Shown here: one piece after another, positions 7,909-14,892 of the stretch
Layout of the letters: the number at the start of each line of letters is the position of its first letter
Numbering within the stretch: position 1 is the first letter of the stretch
Assembly (NCBI GenBank): GCA_002388005.1
Contig: DGLO01000017.1
Coordinates: forward strand, 1 to 25,998
Origin: Candidatus Neomicrothrix sp. UBA4542
GTDB taxonomy: Bacteria; Actinomycetota; Acidimicrobiia; Acidimicrobiales; Poriferisodalaceae
Direction of reading: 5' to 3'
Length of the DNA stretch: 25,998 nt
Position numbers and translations under genes: made by a program
Notes under the pieces: generated by a model
What the model saw: only the letters and a program-made list of their open reading frames with translations
What the model was told of the DNA's origin: nothing
Database searches by the model: none

Positions 7909-8655
7909 TTGCAAGCCTTCGACCCCATCGTGCAGGATGCTCGCGTGCAACAGCGACTGCCTTCGTTACGTCACCCCCCAATTAAGTTTGCTCATCGAGG
8001 CGCTCGGGCTCACGCGCCAGAAAACACTATTGATGCATTTGTGACAGCTCTCCGACTGGGCGCCACCGGTCTCGAGTCTGATGTTTGGCTGACCGCTGAC
8101 GGGGTGCCAGTGCTCGATCACGATGGCCTTCTCCGAAAAGGGTTTCGGCGGCAAAAGATCGCTAATTTTCGACGCCAGGAATTACCGTCACATATCCCAG
8201 CCCTGGAAGAGCTCTACCGAACCTGCGGAAACGATTTCGAGTTGTCGATAGATGTCAAGGATTCATCTGCGTTTCAAGCCATTCTCAACACGGCGCGCGA
8301 TTTTCAAGCCGAAACCAAGCTTTGGTTGTGTCACGGGGACTGGCGACTTATTGCCAAATGGCGTGAGTCGACGGGTGCGCGTTTGGTTAACTCAACTCGC
8401 TTGCGTCTGATGAAGGACGGCCCTGAAAGACGCGCAGCGGAACTCACAGCTAGCGGCGTTGATGCTGTGAATCTTCACCACTCCGATTGGACCGGGGGGC
8501 TTACTACCCTCTTCCATCGCTTCGGGCGGTATTGCATCGCTTGGGACGCTCAGCACGAACGTGTGATTTCTTCTCTCGTTCGCATGGGCGTTGACGCGAT
8601 CCACAGCGACCATGTTGACCGCCTGCACGCGGGATTCGAGCAAGCTGAGCGGTAG
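7909..8655 (+). CDS. Glycerophosphodiester phosphodiesterase (GDPD family)
   Basis: A 248-residue GDPD-family TIM-barrel protein that would hydrolyse glycerophosphodiesters to glycerol-3-phosphate and an alcohol, recycling phospholipid head groups. The active-site set is present: His29-Arg30 (AHRGARAHAPENT), metal-binding Glu56 and Asp58 (LESDVWLTADG), and the second catalytic His71 in the HD motif. No signal peptide is seen, so it is likely cytosolic. The TTG start at 7909 has an AGAGG five bases upstream; GTG codons at 7930 and 7945 are alternatives that would trim an unconserved leader. It is divergent from the Tat train with only 21 bp between start codons and convergent with lepB, from which it is separated by 18 bp. 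Confidence 0.92.
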   Translation: MQAFDPIVQDARVQQRLPSLRHPPIKFAHRGARAHAPENTIDAFVTALRLGATGLESDVWLTADGVPVLDHDGLLRKGFRRQKIANFRRQELPSHIPALEELYRTCGNDFELSIDVKDSSAFQAILNTARDFQAETKLWLCHGDWRLIAKWRESTGARLVNSTRLRLMKDGPERRAAELTASGVDAVNLHHSDWTGGLTTLFHRFGRYCIAWDAQHERVISSLVRMGVDAIHSDHVDRLHAGFEQAER

Positions 8656-8673
8656 TTAGCCACCGAAACAGAC

Positions 8674-9246
8674 CTACGGCCGCCCGATGTTGCTGAGCGG
8701 CCATATCCGGACGAAAACCTCACCAACAAGCAAATCGACATCTATTGGACCAAACCAGCGACTGTCCCGGCTGTTAGCCCGATTGTCCCCCATTACGAAG
8801 AGTTGATCGTTAGGTACGACCAAGGGCCCGAAGTCACCGGTCGATACATTCGGGGGAAGGTAGCCCTCACGAAGTGGAACATTGTCAATATGGACCACGC
8901 CGTCAATCGCTTGAACTCGCTCACCTGGTAACCCGATGACCCTCTTTACAAAGTCTTTGAGCTGAGAGTCCGCAACCGAAGGCGGTCGGTTGAACACCAC
9001 CAGATCACCTCGATCGACTTGGCCGATGCGGAACGCGAGTTTGTAAACCATCAGGCGATCACCAACTTCTAGCGTTGGCGCCATCGAATGCGACGGAATG
9101 AAATAGGTCTGGACTACAACCGCTCGAAGAGCAAAGGCTGCCAACAGGGCTAAGGCGATTACCACCACCCATTCGCGTATCGATCGCCACCGCGGCCTGG
9201 CATTCGATATAGCGCTTTCGCCATTATCACCGGGCTCAACAGTCAT
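8674..9246 (-). CDS. lepB: Signal peptidase I
   Basis: A 190-residue type I signal peptidase that removes signal peptides from secreted proteins at the outer face of the membrane. It has one N-terminal transmembrane helix (about 25-46) followed by the catalytic region: nucleophile Ser54 in PSHSMAPTL, general base Lys101 in FVKRVIGLPGE, and the closing box GDNRANSRDSRWFG. I chose the ATG at 9246, which shares one base with the upstream DUF3866 stop (TGATG); an in-frame TTG at 9267 would add seven residues and a longer overlap. It is the last gene of the proteasome operon, an unusual location for lepB. Confidence 0.95.
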   Translation of the reverse strand: MTVEPGDNGESAISNARPRWRSIREWVVVIALALLAAFALRAVVVQTYFIPSHSMAPTLEVGDRLMVYKLAFRIGQVDRGDLVVFNRPPSVADSQLKDFVKRVIGLPGERVQAIDGVVHIDNVPLREGYLPPNVSTGDFGPLVVPNDQLFVMGDNRANSRDSRWFGPIDVDLLVGEVFVRIWPLSNIGRP

Positions 9247-10229
9247 CAGATTGGTTTCCCTAGCCAAGCGGCAGCAGCACCAAGATGGGCACAGGCTACG
9301 GGATCCTCCGCAATAGGCCGTCCCATGGTTCTTACTTCGATTCCTGATTCGGCGATAACGGTCGAGAGATCCCTCGACTCAATGGGGCATGGCCGGTGGC
9401 CACTATCTACCACCCATGACTGGTCGTCGTCCATCGGAAGCGGTACGTCAATCGGTACCGGAATAGCTCCTAGGATCGTTCTGACGTGATGGCTTATCCC
9501 TTGATGGCGTTGACGCTCATCAGTACCCGAAGCTCGCACACACAGGCCAACTTGGACGCCTAAGGCGGTCAGAACAGCGGCGTGGCCCGCAAGTTCCATC
9601 GCTGAAAATCCGAAGTTGGAGGAGGTCCCGGCGTGGCCAGGGCCGGCCGCAAGAACTATCCGAGGGCAACCGTTGTCGAGAAGAGCTGCGGTGCCTGACG
9701 CGATGCTCACTGCCTCGATATCTCCGCCAAATGCTTGGCCCGCGGTGGCAGTGCATTTGAGGAAATTCTTCGCTTGTAGTTGGGCAACTAAATCACTCAG
9801 CTTTAGTGGGAGTGCTGCTTGGTCAGTCATCAGGTAACCCAAATCAGACGACTTTAATGCGATTGATACGGCCCCCAGATGGCTATGGAGAACGCACAAC
9901 AGGACTCGCGCACCGACCAAATCCACCCGCTCTGAAACATGTGGATCGACCTGCAACTGCTCGGACAGGTACCGCGCTTTTAAAAGGTGTCCGACTCCTG
10001 GGGTGGTCCACTCAGTTCTGCGGTCAACCGAATGGACGACATGCCACCCTCCTGTGCCGAGCCCCAAATCCACGGCGGTGGTGTTGACAACTACAACGTC
10101 ACCGACCTCGACCGCGCCAACCACCGCTGGTAAGGCATAAGCCTTGCTCTCGTCTTCTAGTTTCATTCGCTGGAGTCCATCCCGTTCTTCGAGAATTTGG
10201 GCTACTCGGTGGGATTGAAACGATGGCAC
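9246..10229 (-). CDS. DUF3866 family protein
   Basis: A 327-residue protein recognised as the actinobacterial and firmicute DUF3866 family, of unknown function. Typical segments are the early NTTAVDLGLGTGGWHVV (49-65), LHSHLGAV (114-121), YLMTDQAALPLKLSDL (132-147), GQAFGGDIEAVSIASG (164-179) and AAGPGHAGTSSNFGFS (194-209). The Gly-rich loops suggest ligand binding, but no catalytic assignment is possible. No membrane segment or signal peptide is seen. The GTG start has a GAGGT about six bases upstream and follows the pafA stop by ten bases; its stop overlaps lepB by one base. Co-transcription with the proteasome genes is inferred from this spacing. Confidence 0.85.
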   Translation of the reverse strand: MPSFQSHRVAQILEERDGLQRMKLEDESKAYALPAVVGAVEVGDVVVVNTTAVDLGLGTGGWHVVHSVDRRTEWTTPGVGHLLKARYLSEQLQVDPHVSERVDLVGARVLLCVLHSHLGAVSIALKSSDLGYLMTDQAALPLKLSDLVAQLQAKNFLKCTATAGQAFGGDIEAVSIASGTAALLDNGCPRIVLAAGPGHAGTSSNFGFSAMELAGHAAVLTALGVQVGLCVRASGTDERQRHQGISHHVRTILGAIPVPIDVPLPMDDDQSWVVDSGHRPCPIESRDLSTVIAESGIEVRTMGRPIAEDPVACAHLGAAAAWLGKPI

Positions 10230-10239
10230 GGCGGTTACC

Positions 10240-11601
10240 TCAAAGTGACGCTATTAGGGCGTCCACCCGTTCGTCTTGAGCAAGAAACGGGTCCTTGCAT
10301 AACACCGTCCTTTGAGCCTGATCGTTAAGTTTCAAATGAACCCAATCAACGGTGTAGTCACGCTTTCTTTCCTTTGCTTGCCTCACAAATTCCCCACGAA
10401 GGCGGGCACGAGTGGTTTGGGGTGGTTGCTCCACCGCTATTTCGACATCGGCGTCCGTTAGAACACGTTCAACTAGGCCGTTTCGCTGGAGTAAATAGAA
10501 CACTCCTCGAGTCTGATTCACATCGTGATACTGAAGATCTAGCAGTGCTGTGCGCGGGTCGCTTAATTCGAGGTCGTGTTTTTCTCTGTATCGCTCCAAG
10601 AGGTGATACTTGATCACCCAGTCGACTTCTCTATTGAGAGTTAACGGATCCTGTTCAATACCTCGCATGCAATGCTCCCACATTGCGAGGGCTCGCTTTT
10701 CTTCTTCATTTAGTTCGTTGGTGTCAGCGAACCGCTGCGCCCGCTCCAAGTACTCTGCTTGGATTTCAAATGCGCTCGCTTCTCGTCCGTTTGCTAGGCG
10801 AACACGTCGCGTGCATGTGATGTCATGGCTGATTTCACGGATAGCTCGAATGGGATTCTCGAGCGTCAGATCGCGGAGCACGACCGCTGGGTCTTCCATC
10901 ATCCGGAGCAGTAAGGACGTTGCTCCAACCTTCAAAAACGAGGTGTATTCACTCATGTTCGAATCGCCGACGATGACGTGCAAACGCCTGTACCGCTCTG
11001 CATCGGCATGCGGCTCATCTCTCGTGTTAATAATCGGGCGACTACGAGTGGTGGCGCTCGATACGCCTTCCCAGATATGTTCCGCTCTTTGAGCAATGCT
11101 GTACATCGCTCCGCGGGCGCTTTGTAGAACCTTGCCTGCGCCGGTGTAAATCTGTCGACTAACCAGGAATGGGATGAGTACTTCGGCGTAGTTCGAGAAG
11201 TCCTCGCGACGGCTCGTCAGATAATTCTCGTGACACCCGTAGCTGTTGCCAGCACTGTCCGTGTTGTTCTTGAACAGGTAAATCGTGCTCCCGGTGATGC
11301 CCTCCTCAGCCAGCCGCTCTTCAGCATTTTCCACCAGTTTCTCAAGAATTCGCTCCCCTGCTCGGTCGTGACAGATCACTTGGTAGACAGAGTCGCACTC
11401 GGGAGTGGCGTATTCGGGATGCGAACCTACGTCGAGGTACAGGCGCGCTCCGTTGGCCAGAAAAACGTTACTTGAACGACCCCACGAGACAACTCTCCGA
11501 AATAGATACCGGGCTACCTCATCGGGGCTAAGTCGTCGCTGGCCGCGAATAGTGCAGGTGACCCCATATTCGTTTTCGAGACCCATGATCCTTCGTTGCA
11601 C
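10240..11601 (-). CDS. pafA: Pup--protein ligase PafA
   Basis: PafA uses ATP to activate the C-terminal glutamate of Pup and joins it to lysines of substrate proteins. The sequence follows Mycobacterium PafA closely throughout. It opens with MQRRIMGLENEYGVTC, which holds metal-ligand Glu9; NGARLYLDVGSHPEYATPE (50-68) contains the catalytic Asp57. Other landmarks are KNNTDSAGNSYGCHENYL, INTRDEPHADAERYRRLHV and the C-terminal VDWVHLKLNDQAQRTVLCKD. The short loop between the first beta strands distinguishes it from Dop. The GTG at 11601 matches the Mycobacterium start; a GTG at 11610 adds three residues. At 453 residues it has the family length. It follows prcA after about 71 bp. Confidence 0.97.
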   Translation of the reverse strand: MQRRIMGLENEYGVTCTIRGQRRLSPDEVARYLFRRVVSWGRSSNVFLANGARLYLDVGSHPEYATPECDSVYQVICHDRAGERILEKLVENAEERLAEEGITGSTIYLFKNNTDSAGNSYGCHENYLTSRREDFSNYAEVLIPFLVSRQIYTGAGKVLQSARGAMYSIAQRAEHIWEGVSSATTRSRPIINTRDEPHADAERYRRLHVIVGDSNMSEYTSFLKVGATSLLLRMMEDPAVVLRDLTLENPIRAIREISHDITCTRRVRLANGREASAFEIQAEYLERAQRFADTNELNEEEKRALAMWEHCMRGIEQDPLTLNREVDWVIKYHLLERYREKHDLELSDPRTALLDLQYHDVNQTRGVFYLLQRNGLVERVLTDADVEIAVEQPPQTTRARLRGEFVRQAKERKRDYTVDWVHLKLNDQAQRTVLCKDPFLAQDERVDALIASL

Positions 11602-11672
11602 GGGCCACACCGTATCTGTGTTCGTAGGCAGCGGCTTAGCAGGTAGATATCGGCTGCCAGCTTTGATCGTCG

Positions 11673-12353
11673 TTAACCGGCGAGAAGAGCTGAAGTTTCG
11701 TCGTCGTCCAGACGCCGGAAACAGCGTCGGCCATTGCTGCTGTCCAACACTGCAACTTCGAGGTCTCCTGCAGACATCGAGCGCTCGGGCCCGGCAAGCG
11801 ATTCGACTGCTAGCCGCACCGCGCCATCGCGCTCAAGGTCGGCTGACCAGCCATCATCCAATCGTTCCAGAACAGGTTCAGAGTCTCCCCCAATGCAGCA
11901 CCAGTTCTGTTCGTCGACCACCGTCCCGTCGTATTGGATTCGGTACAGCTCAGCTCCAGCTTCAAGGTCTGTCTCCACCACCACGATTTCCACTTCCATG
12001 GGCTTCATCTCATGGGTGAAGATCTGTCCCAACATCTGGGCGTACTGGTTTGCGAGGCTGCGCGCGTCAACGTCGTTCCGGCTGTACTGGTAGCCCTTAA
12101 GTTCTGCGTACCTGACTCCAGCTATACGTAACTGATCAAATTCGTTGTACCGACCAACGCCTCCGAAAGCGATCCGATCGTATATTTCCGAAAGTTTACG
12201 TAGCGTCGAACTCGCGTTCTCTGCCACAAGTGCTATCCCGCCCTGGTACTCCACAGCAGCGAGACTTCGTCCGCGTGCTATTCCCTTGCGGGCATAATCG
12301 GCACGATCTTGCATCAATTGTTCTGGGCTTACATACATTCCTGGCATCGTCAT
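11673..12353 (-). CDS. prcA: Proteasome subunit alpha
   Basis: A 226-residue alpha subunit forming the outer gating rings of the 20S core. It begins with MTMPGMYVSPEQLMQDRADY, the alpha-type N-terminal segment that forms the gate, and continues with RKGIARGRSLAAVEY, AENASSTLRKLSEIYDRI and NEFDQLRIAGVRYAELKGY, all closely matching Mycobacterium PrcA. It lacks the N-terminal catalytic threonine, as expected for alpha. The C-terminus ends shortly after AVLDSSNGRRCFRRL, so the acidic tail of mycobacterial PrcA (about 20 residues) is missing. The ATG overlaps the prcB TGA as ATGA, which would couple alpha and beta synthesis. Confidence 0.97.
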   Translation of the reverse strand: MTMPGMYVSPEQLMQDRADYARKGIARGRSLAAVEYQGGIALVAENASSTLRKLSEIYDRIAFGGVGRYNEFDQLRIAGVRYAELKGYQYSRNDVDARSLANQYAQMLGQIFTHEMKPMEVEIVVVETDLEAGAELYRIQYDGTVVDEQNWCCIGGDSEPVLERLDDGWSADLERDGAVRLAVESLAGPERSMSAGDLEVAVLDSSNGRRCFRRLDDDETSALLAG

Positions 12354-13147
12354 GATGTTGCCCCTCCTCTCCCCAGCTCCTCTCGGAGCTCGGCAAAGAC
12401 TTGCCCAGATTCGTCGTCGGTCAGCTGTCGAAAGCCATCGTCAGTGATTACTGTCAAATTTGGATAGATCCCACGCACTGGATCTGGGCCCCCCGTGGCG
12501 CTGTCTTCGTCGGCAGCGTGCCAGAGGGCTTTGACGGCTAGCGCAAGCGCGTCGTCCACGGAGAGACCTGGTTCATATCCGAGCTTGACCACTGTTCCAG
12601 CATGAAGACTGCCAGAGCCACTGGTGGCAAATTCTTGCTCTTCGTAACGGCCGCCGGTGATATCAAACTGAAAAAGGCGACCCAGTCCTTGAGACCGGTC
12701 AAAGCCGGCGAAAATCGGCACCACCGCCAGTCCTTGCATCGCCTGAGGCAGATTTCCGCGGAGCATCTCAGCGAGTTGATTCGCTTTGCCTTCCAAGGTG
12801 AGTGGTTTTCCTTCAATCTTTTCGTAGTACTCAAGCTGAAGTTGGAACACCCGAACCATCTGGATCGCAGGTCCAGCAGCACCCGCGATCGCCACTGCCG
12901 AGTGCTCATCGGCTGGGAACACTTTTTGCATATCGCGGTGACTAATAAGATGTCCTGCTGTAGCGCGGCGATCCCCGGCGACCACTACCCCACCCTCACA
13001 GCGGACAGCCAATACAGTCGTCGCGTGACCAGCGTCTATGGCGCCGGGAAGATCAGCTGGGAAAGGTTCGTGCCCGGTTTGTCGCAGGAGATTAAGAAAG
13101 TCTGTTCCCGGATCTTCTCCGGGAACAAAAAACGGTATAGCGCTCAC
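12350..13147 (-). CDS. prcB: Proteasome subunit beta (catalytic, with propeptide)
   Basis: A 265-residue beta subunit carrying the protease site of the 20S core. A propeptide of about 42 residues precedes GHA|TTVLAVR, so Thr43 should become the N-terminal nucleophile after self-cleavage. The partners fall at the expected distances: Asp59 (AGDRRAT, equivalent to Asp17) and Lys75 (equivalent to Lys33). The body matches Mycobacterium PrcB (AGAAGPAIQMVRVFQLQLEYYEK, RGNLPQAMQGL, ATSGSGS). The GTG start overlaps the pup TGA as GTGA, tying beta production to translation of the tag gene. Confidence 0.97.
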   Translation of the reverse strand: MSAIPFFVPGEDPGTDFLNLLRQTGHEPFPADLPGAIDAGHATTVLAVRCEGGVVVAGDRRATAGHLISHRDMQKVFPADEHSAVAIAGAAGPAIQMVRVFQLQLEYYEKIEGKPLTLEGKANQLAEMLRGNLPQAMQGLAVVPIFAGFDRSQGLGRLFQFDITGGRYEEQEFATSGSGSLHAGTVVKLGYEPGLSVDDALALAVKALWHAADEDSATGGPDPVRGIYPNLTVITDDGFRQLTDDESGQVFAELREELGRGGATS

Positions 13148-13335
13148 TCCCCGCCCTTCTGTACATAGTTCTTGACGAACTCCTCGGCGTTGGTTTCCAA
13201 AACGTCATCGATCTCGTCTAGCAGGTCATCCAACTCGGCCTTTAACTCTTGCCCCGTCTCGTTTGTGGCAGTTTCGTCAACCTCTGGCTCTTCGCTGCGG
13301 GGGGCGCCTCGGCGCCGTTGTTCTCGTTCAGCCAT
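13144..13335 (-). CDS. pup: Prokaryotic ubiquitin-like protein Pup, ending in Gly-Gly-Glu
   Basis: A 63-residue, highly charged and probably disordered protein tag that is attached through its C-terminal side chain to lysines of target proteins. The conserved C-terminal half is clear: ELDDLLDEIDDVLETNAEEF (33-52) is the helix that binds the Mpa coiled coil, followed by VKNYVQKGGE. The last residue is Glu, encoded GAG directly before TGA, not the Gln found in Mycobacterium; it therefore needs no deamidation by Dop before ligation. A strong purine-rich ribosome site (GGAGGAGA) lies five bases upstream of the ATG, consistent with high expression. Its stop overlaps the prcB start. Confidence 0.97.
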   Translation of the reverse strand: MAEREQRRRGAPRSEEPEVDETATNETGQELKAELDDLLDEIDDVLETNAEEFVKNYVQKGGE

Positions 13336-13340
13336 CTAGG

Positions 13341-13348
13341 TCTCCTCC
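13341..13348 (-). promoter_or_regulatory. Strong Shine-Dalgarno of pup
   Basis: On the minus strand this reads GGAGGAGA, five bases before the pup ATG. It is the clearest ribosome-binding site in the proteasome operon, where most other starts rely on overlap with the previous stop. It fits a high translation rate for the abundant tag protein. Confidence 0.75.
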
Positions 13349-13371
13349 GTTCTTGCGATCCTATGCCGGTC

Positions 13372-14865
13372 TCAGGTTCCCAGCCGTCGCAAAAGCTCTC
13401 CTGCGTCGTCACATTCATCCAACAAACTAGCCACGTGGGCCGCCGTTCCTCTCAATGGCTCCAGCATTGGGACTCGGCGCAGAGGATCGCTGCCTACGTC
13501 AAAAACCATCGAATCCCAGTTCGCGGCCACAATCTGATCAGGATATTTTTCTAAGCATCGCCCGCGGAAAAACGCTCGAGTGGTTGGAGGAGGCTGATTG
13601 ATCGCCATTTCGACTTGGGCGTCATCGGAAACTCGGGTGAGGCCCATCCTGCGAGCCAGCCCCTTGGAGGGCCGCAAATCGTGGTACTGAAGGTCCAAAG
13701 CAGCCATTTTTGGATCATCCCACTCGATCCCGTGTCTTGACCGAAAGCCTTCATAGAGGCGGCGTTTCGCTATCCAGTCAATCGAATCTGCAAGTGACTC
13801 TGGGTGTTGCTCGAGTGCGGTGAGGACTGAGGCCCAACGTTTCATCACATCTACGCCGATCTCCTCGCCACCAACGACGTCAAAGCCATGTCGGTCTGCC
13901 CATCGTTCTGCAGCGGCGTAATAGACCCATTGGACCTCGAGAGCTGTGGCCTTGTCGCCGTTGGCTAAGCGGTGACTCAGTCCAAGATCTATGTCATAGC
14001 TCACCTCGCGCAAAGCCCTCACAGGGAACTCAAATGCACAATCGTTTGGCGCCATGTCATCGTCGATCATCGCCAGAACAATGGCGGTCGTCCCAAGCTT
14101 CAGGTAGGTCTGCAGTTCGCTCATATTTGCGTCGCCCACGATTACGTGAAGGCGACGGTAACGTTTGCTGTCGGCATGAGGCTCATCTCTAGTGTTCACG
14201 ATCGGCCTTTTGAGCGTGGTCTCAAGGCCAACTTCTTCCTCGAAAAAGTCGGCGCGCTGCGTTATCTGAAATGGCACCTCATCGTGGGAAACTCCGGGGG
14301 CTTCTGAGCCAACTTTGCCCGCCCCACAATAAATTTGGCGGCTAATAAAAAATGGCATGATTTGTAGGACGATCCGCCCAAAGGGCACGTTTCTATCAAG
14401 CAGGTAATTTTCGTGACAGCCGTAACTGTTGCCCTTGCCGTCACTGTTGTTCTTGTGGATCACTAGTTCTTCCCCATCTGGGAGAAGCTGGTTTGCTTTA
14501 TCCATTGAGCGAATCAAGATTTCTTCGGCAGCCCGATCGTAAATCGCGCACTGAAGGGCGTCCGTGCATTCTGGAGTGGAAAGTTCCGGGTGGGCGTGAT
14601 CCACGTAGTATCGGGCGCCATTGGTGAGCACGGCGTTCACCAGGTGTGTCTCGATCTCGGGTGCGAGCGCATCGAATTCGTTGAATCCCCTTGCGTCCAC
14701 ACCGGGGTGTTCATCCTCGAAATCCCAACCCACTCGCCGTTCCAGGTAGCCGTTGACGTAGGCGTTAATGATCATCGATGAGGCCGCTACGGGATTCGAA
14801 TCGCCTTCGTTGCGGTGAAGGATGCCGAATTCTGTCTCTACCCCAAGAACTTTATGCACCGCCAC
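13372..14865 (-). CDS. dop: Depupylase/deamidase Dop
   Basis: A 497-residue carboxylate-amine-ligase-fold enzyme paralogous to PafA that removes Pup from substrates and, in organisms with a Gln-ended Pup, deamidates it. It begins AVHKVLGVETEFGIL, with metal-ligand Glu10. It carries the Dop-specific insertion around WDFEDEHPGVDARGF (47-61), which PafA lacks, and has the catalytic Asp89 in NGARYYVDHAHPELSTPE (82-99). NNSDGKGNSYGCHENYL and NTRDEPHADSKRYRRLHV follow. The GTG at 14865 is preceded by AGGG; a second GTG six bases later is possible. With Pup ending in Glu, only the depupylating activity should be required here. It lies 27 bp after mpa and 36 bp before pup. Confidence 0.96.
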   Translation of the reverse strand: MAVHKVLGVETEFGILHRNEGDSNPVAASSMIINAYVNGYLERRVGWDFEDEHPGVDARGFNEFDALAPEIETHLVNAVLTNGARYYVDHAHPELSTPECTDALQCAIYDRAAEEILIRSMDKANQLLPDGEELVIHKNNSDGKGNSYGCHENYLLDRNVPFGRIVLQIMPFFISRQIYCGAGKVGSEAPGVSHDEVPFQITQRADFFEEEVGLETTLKRPIVNTRDEPHADSKRYRRLHVIVGDANMSELQTYLKLGTTAIVLAMIDDDMAPNDCAFEFPVRALREVSYDIDLGLSHRLANGDKATALEVQWVYYAAAERWADRHGFDVVGGEEIGVDVMKRWASVLTALEQHPESLADSIDWIAKRRLYEGFRSRHGIEWDDPKMAALDLQYHDLRPSKGLARRMGLTRVSDDAQVEMAINQPPPTTRAFFRGRCLEKYPDQIVAANWDSMVFDVGSDPLRRVPMLEPLRGTAAHVASLLDECDDAGELLRRLGT

Positions 14866-14892
14866 AAGGCGACCCTACCCTCAGAAGGATGT

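Noticed and set aside
11405..12019. 204-codon plus-strand open frame across pafA, the gap and prcA
   Set aside because: It is antisense to two well-conserved genes and its translation is a basic, unpatterned sequence.
12602..13168. 188-codon plus-strand open frame opposite prcB
   Set aside because: It is a shadow of prcB, with no domain signature and no ribosome site.
13372..14865. A second Pup ligase (PafA paralogue)
   Set aside because: The Dop-specific insertion near residues 47-61 and the position between mpa and pup identify it as Dop.
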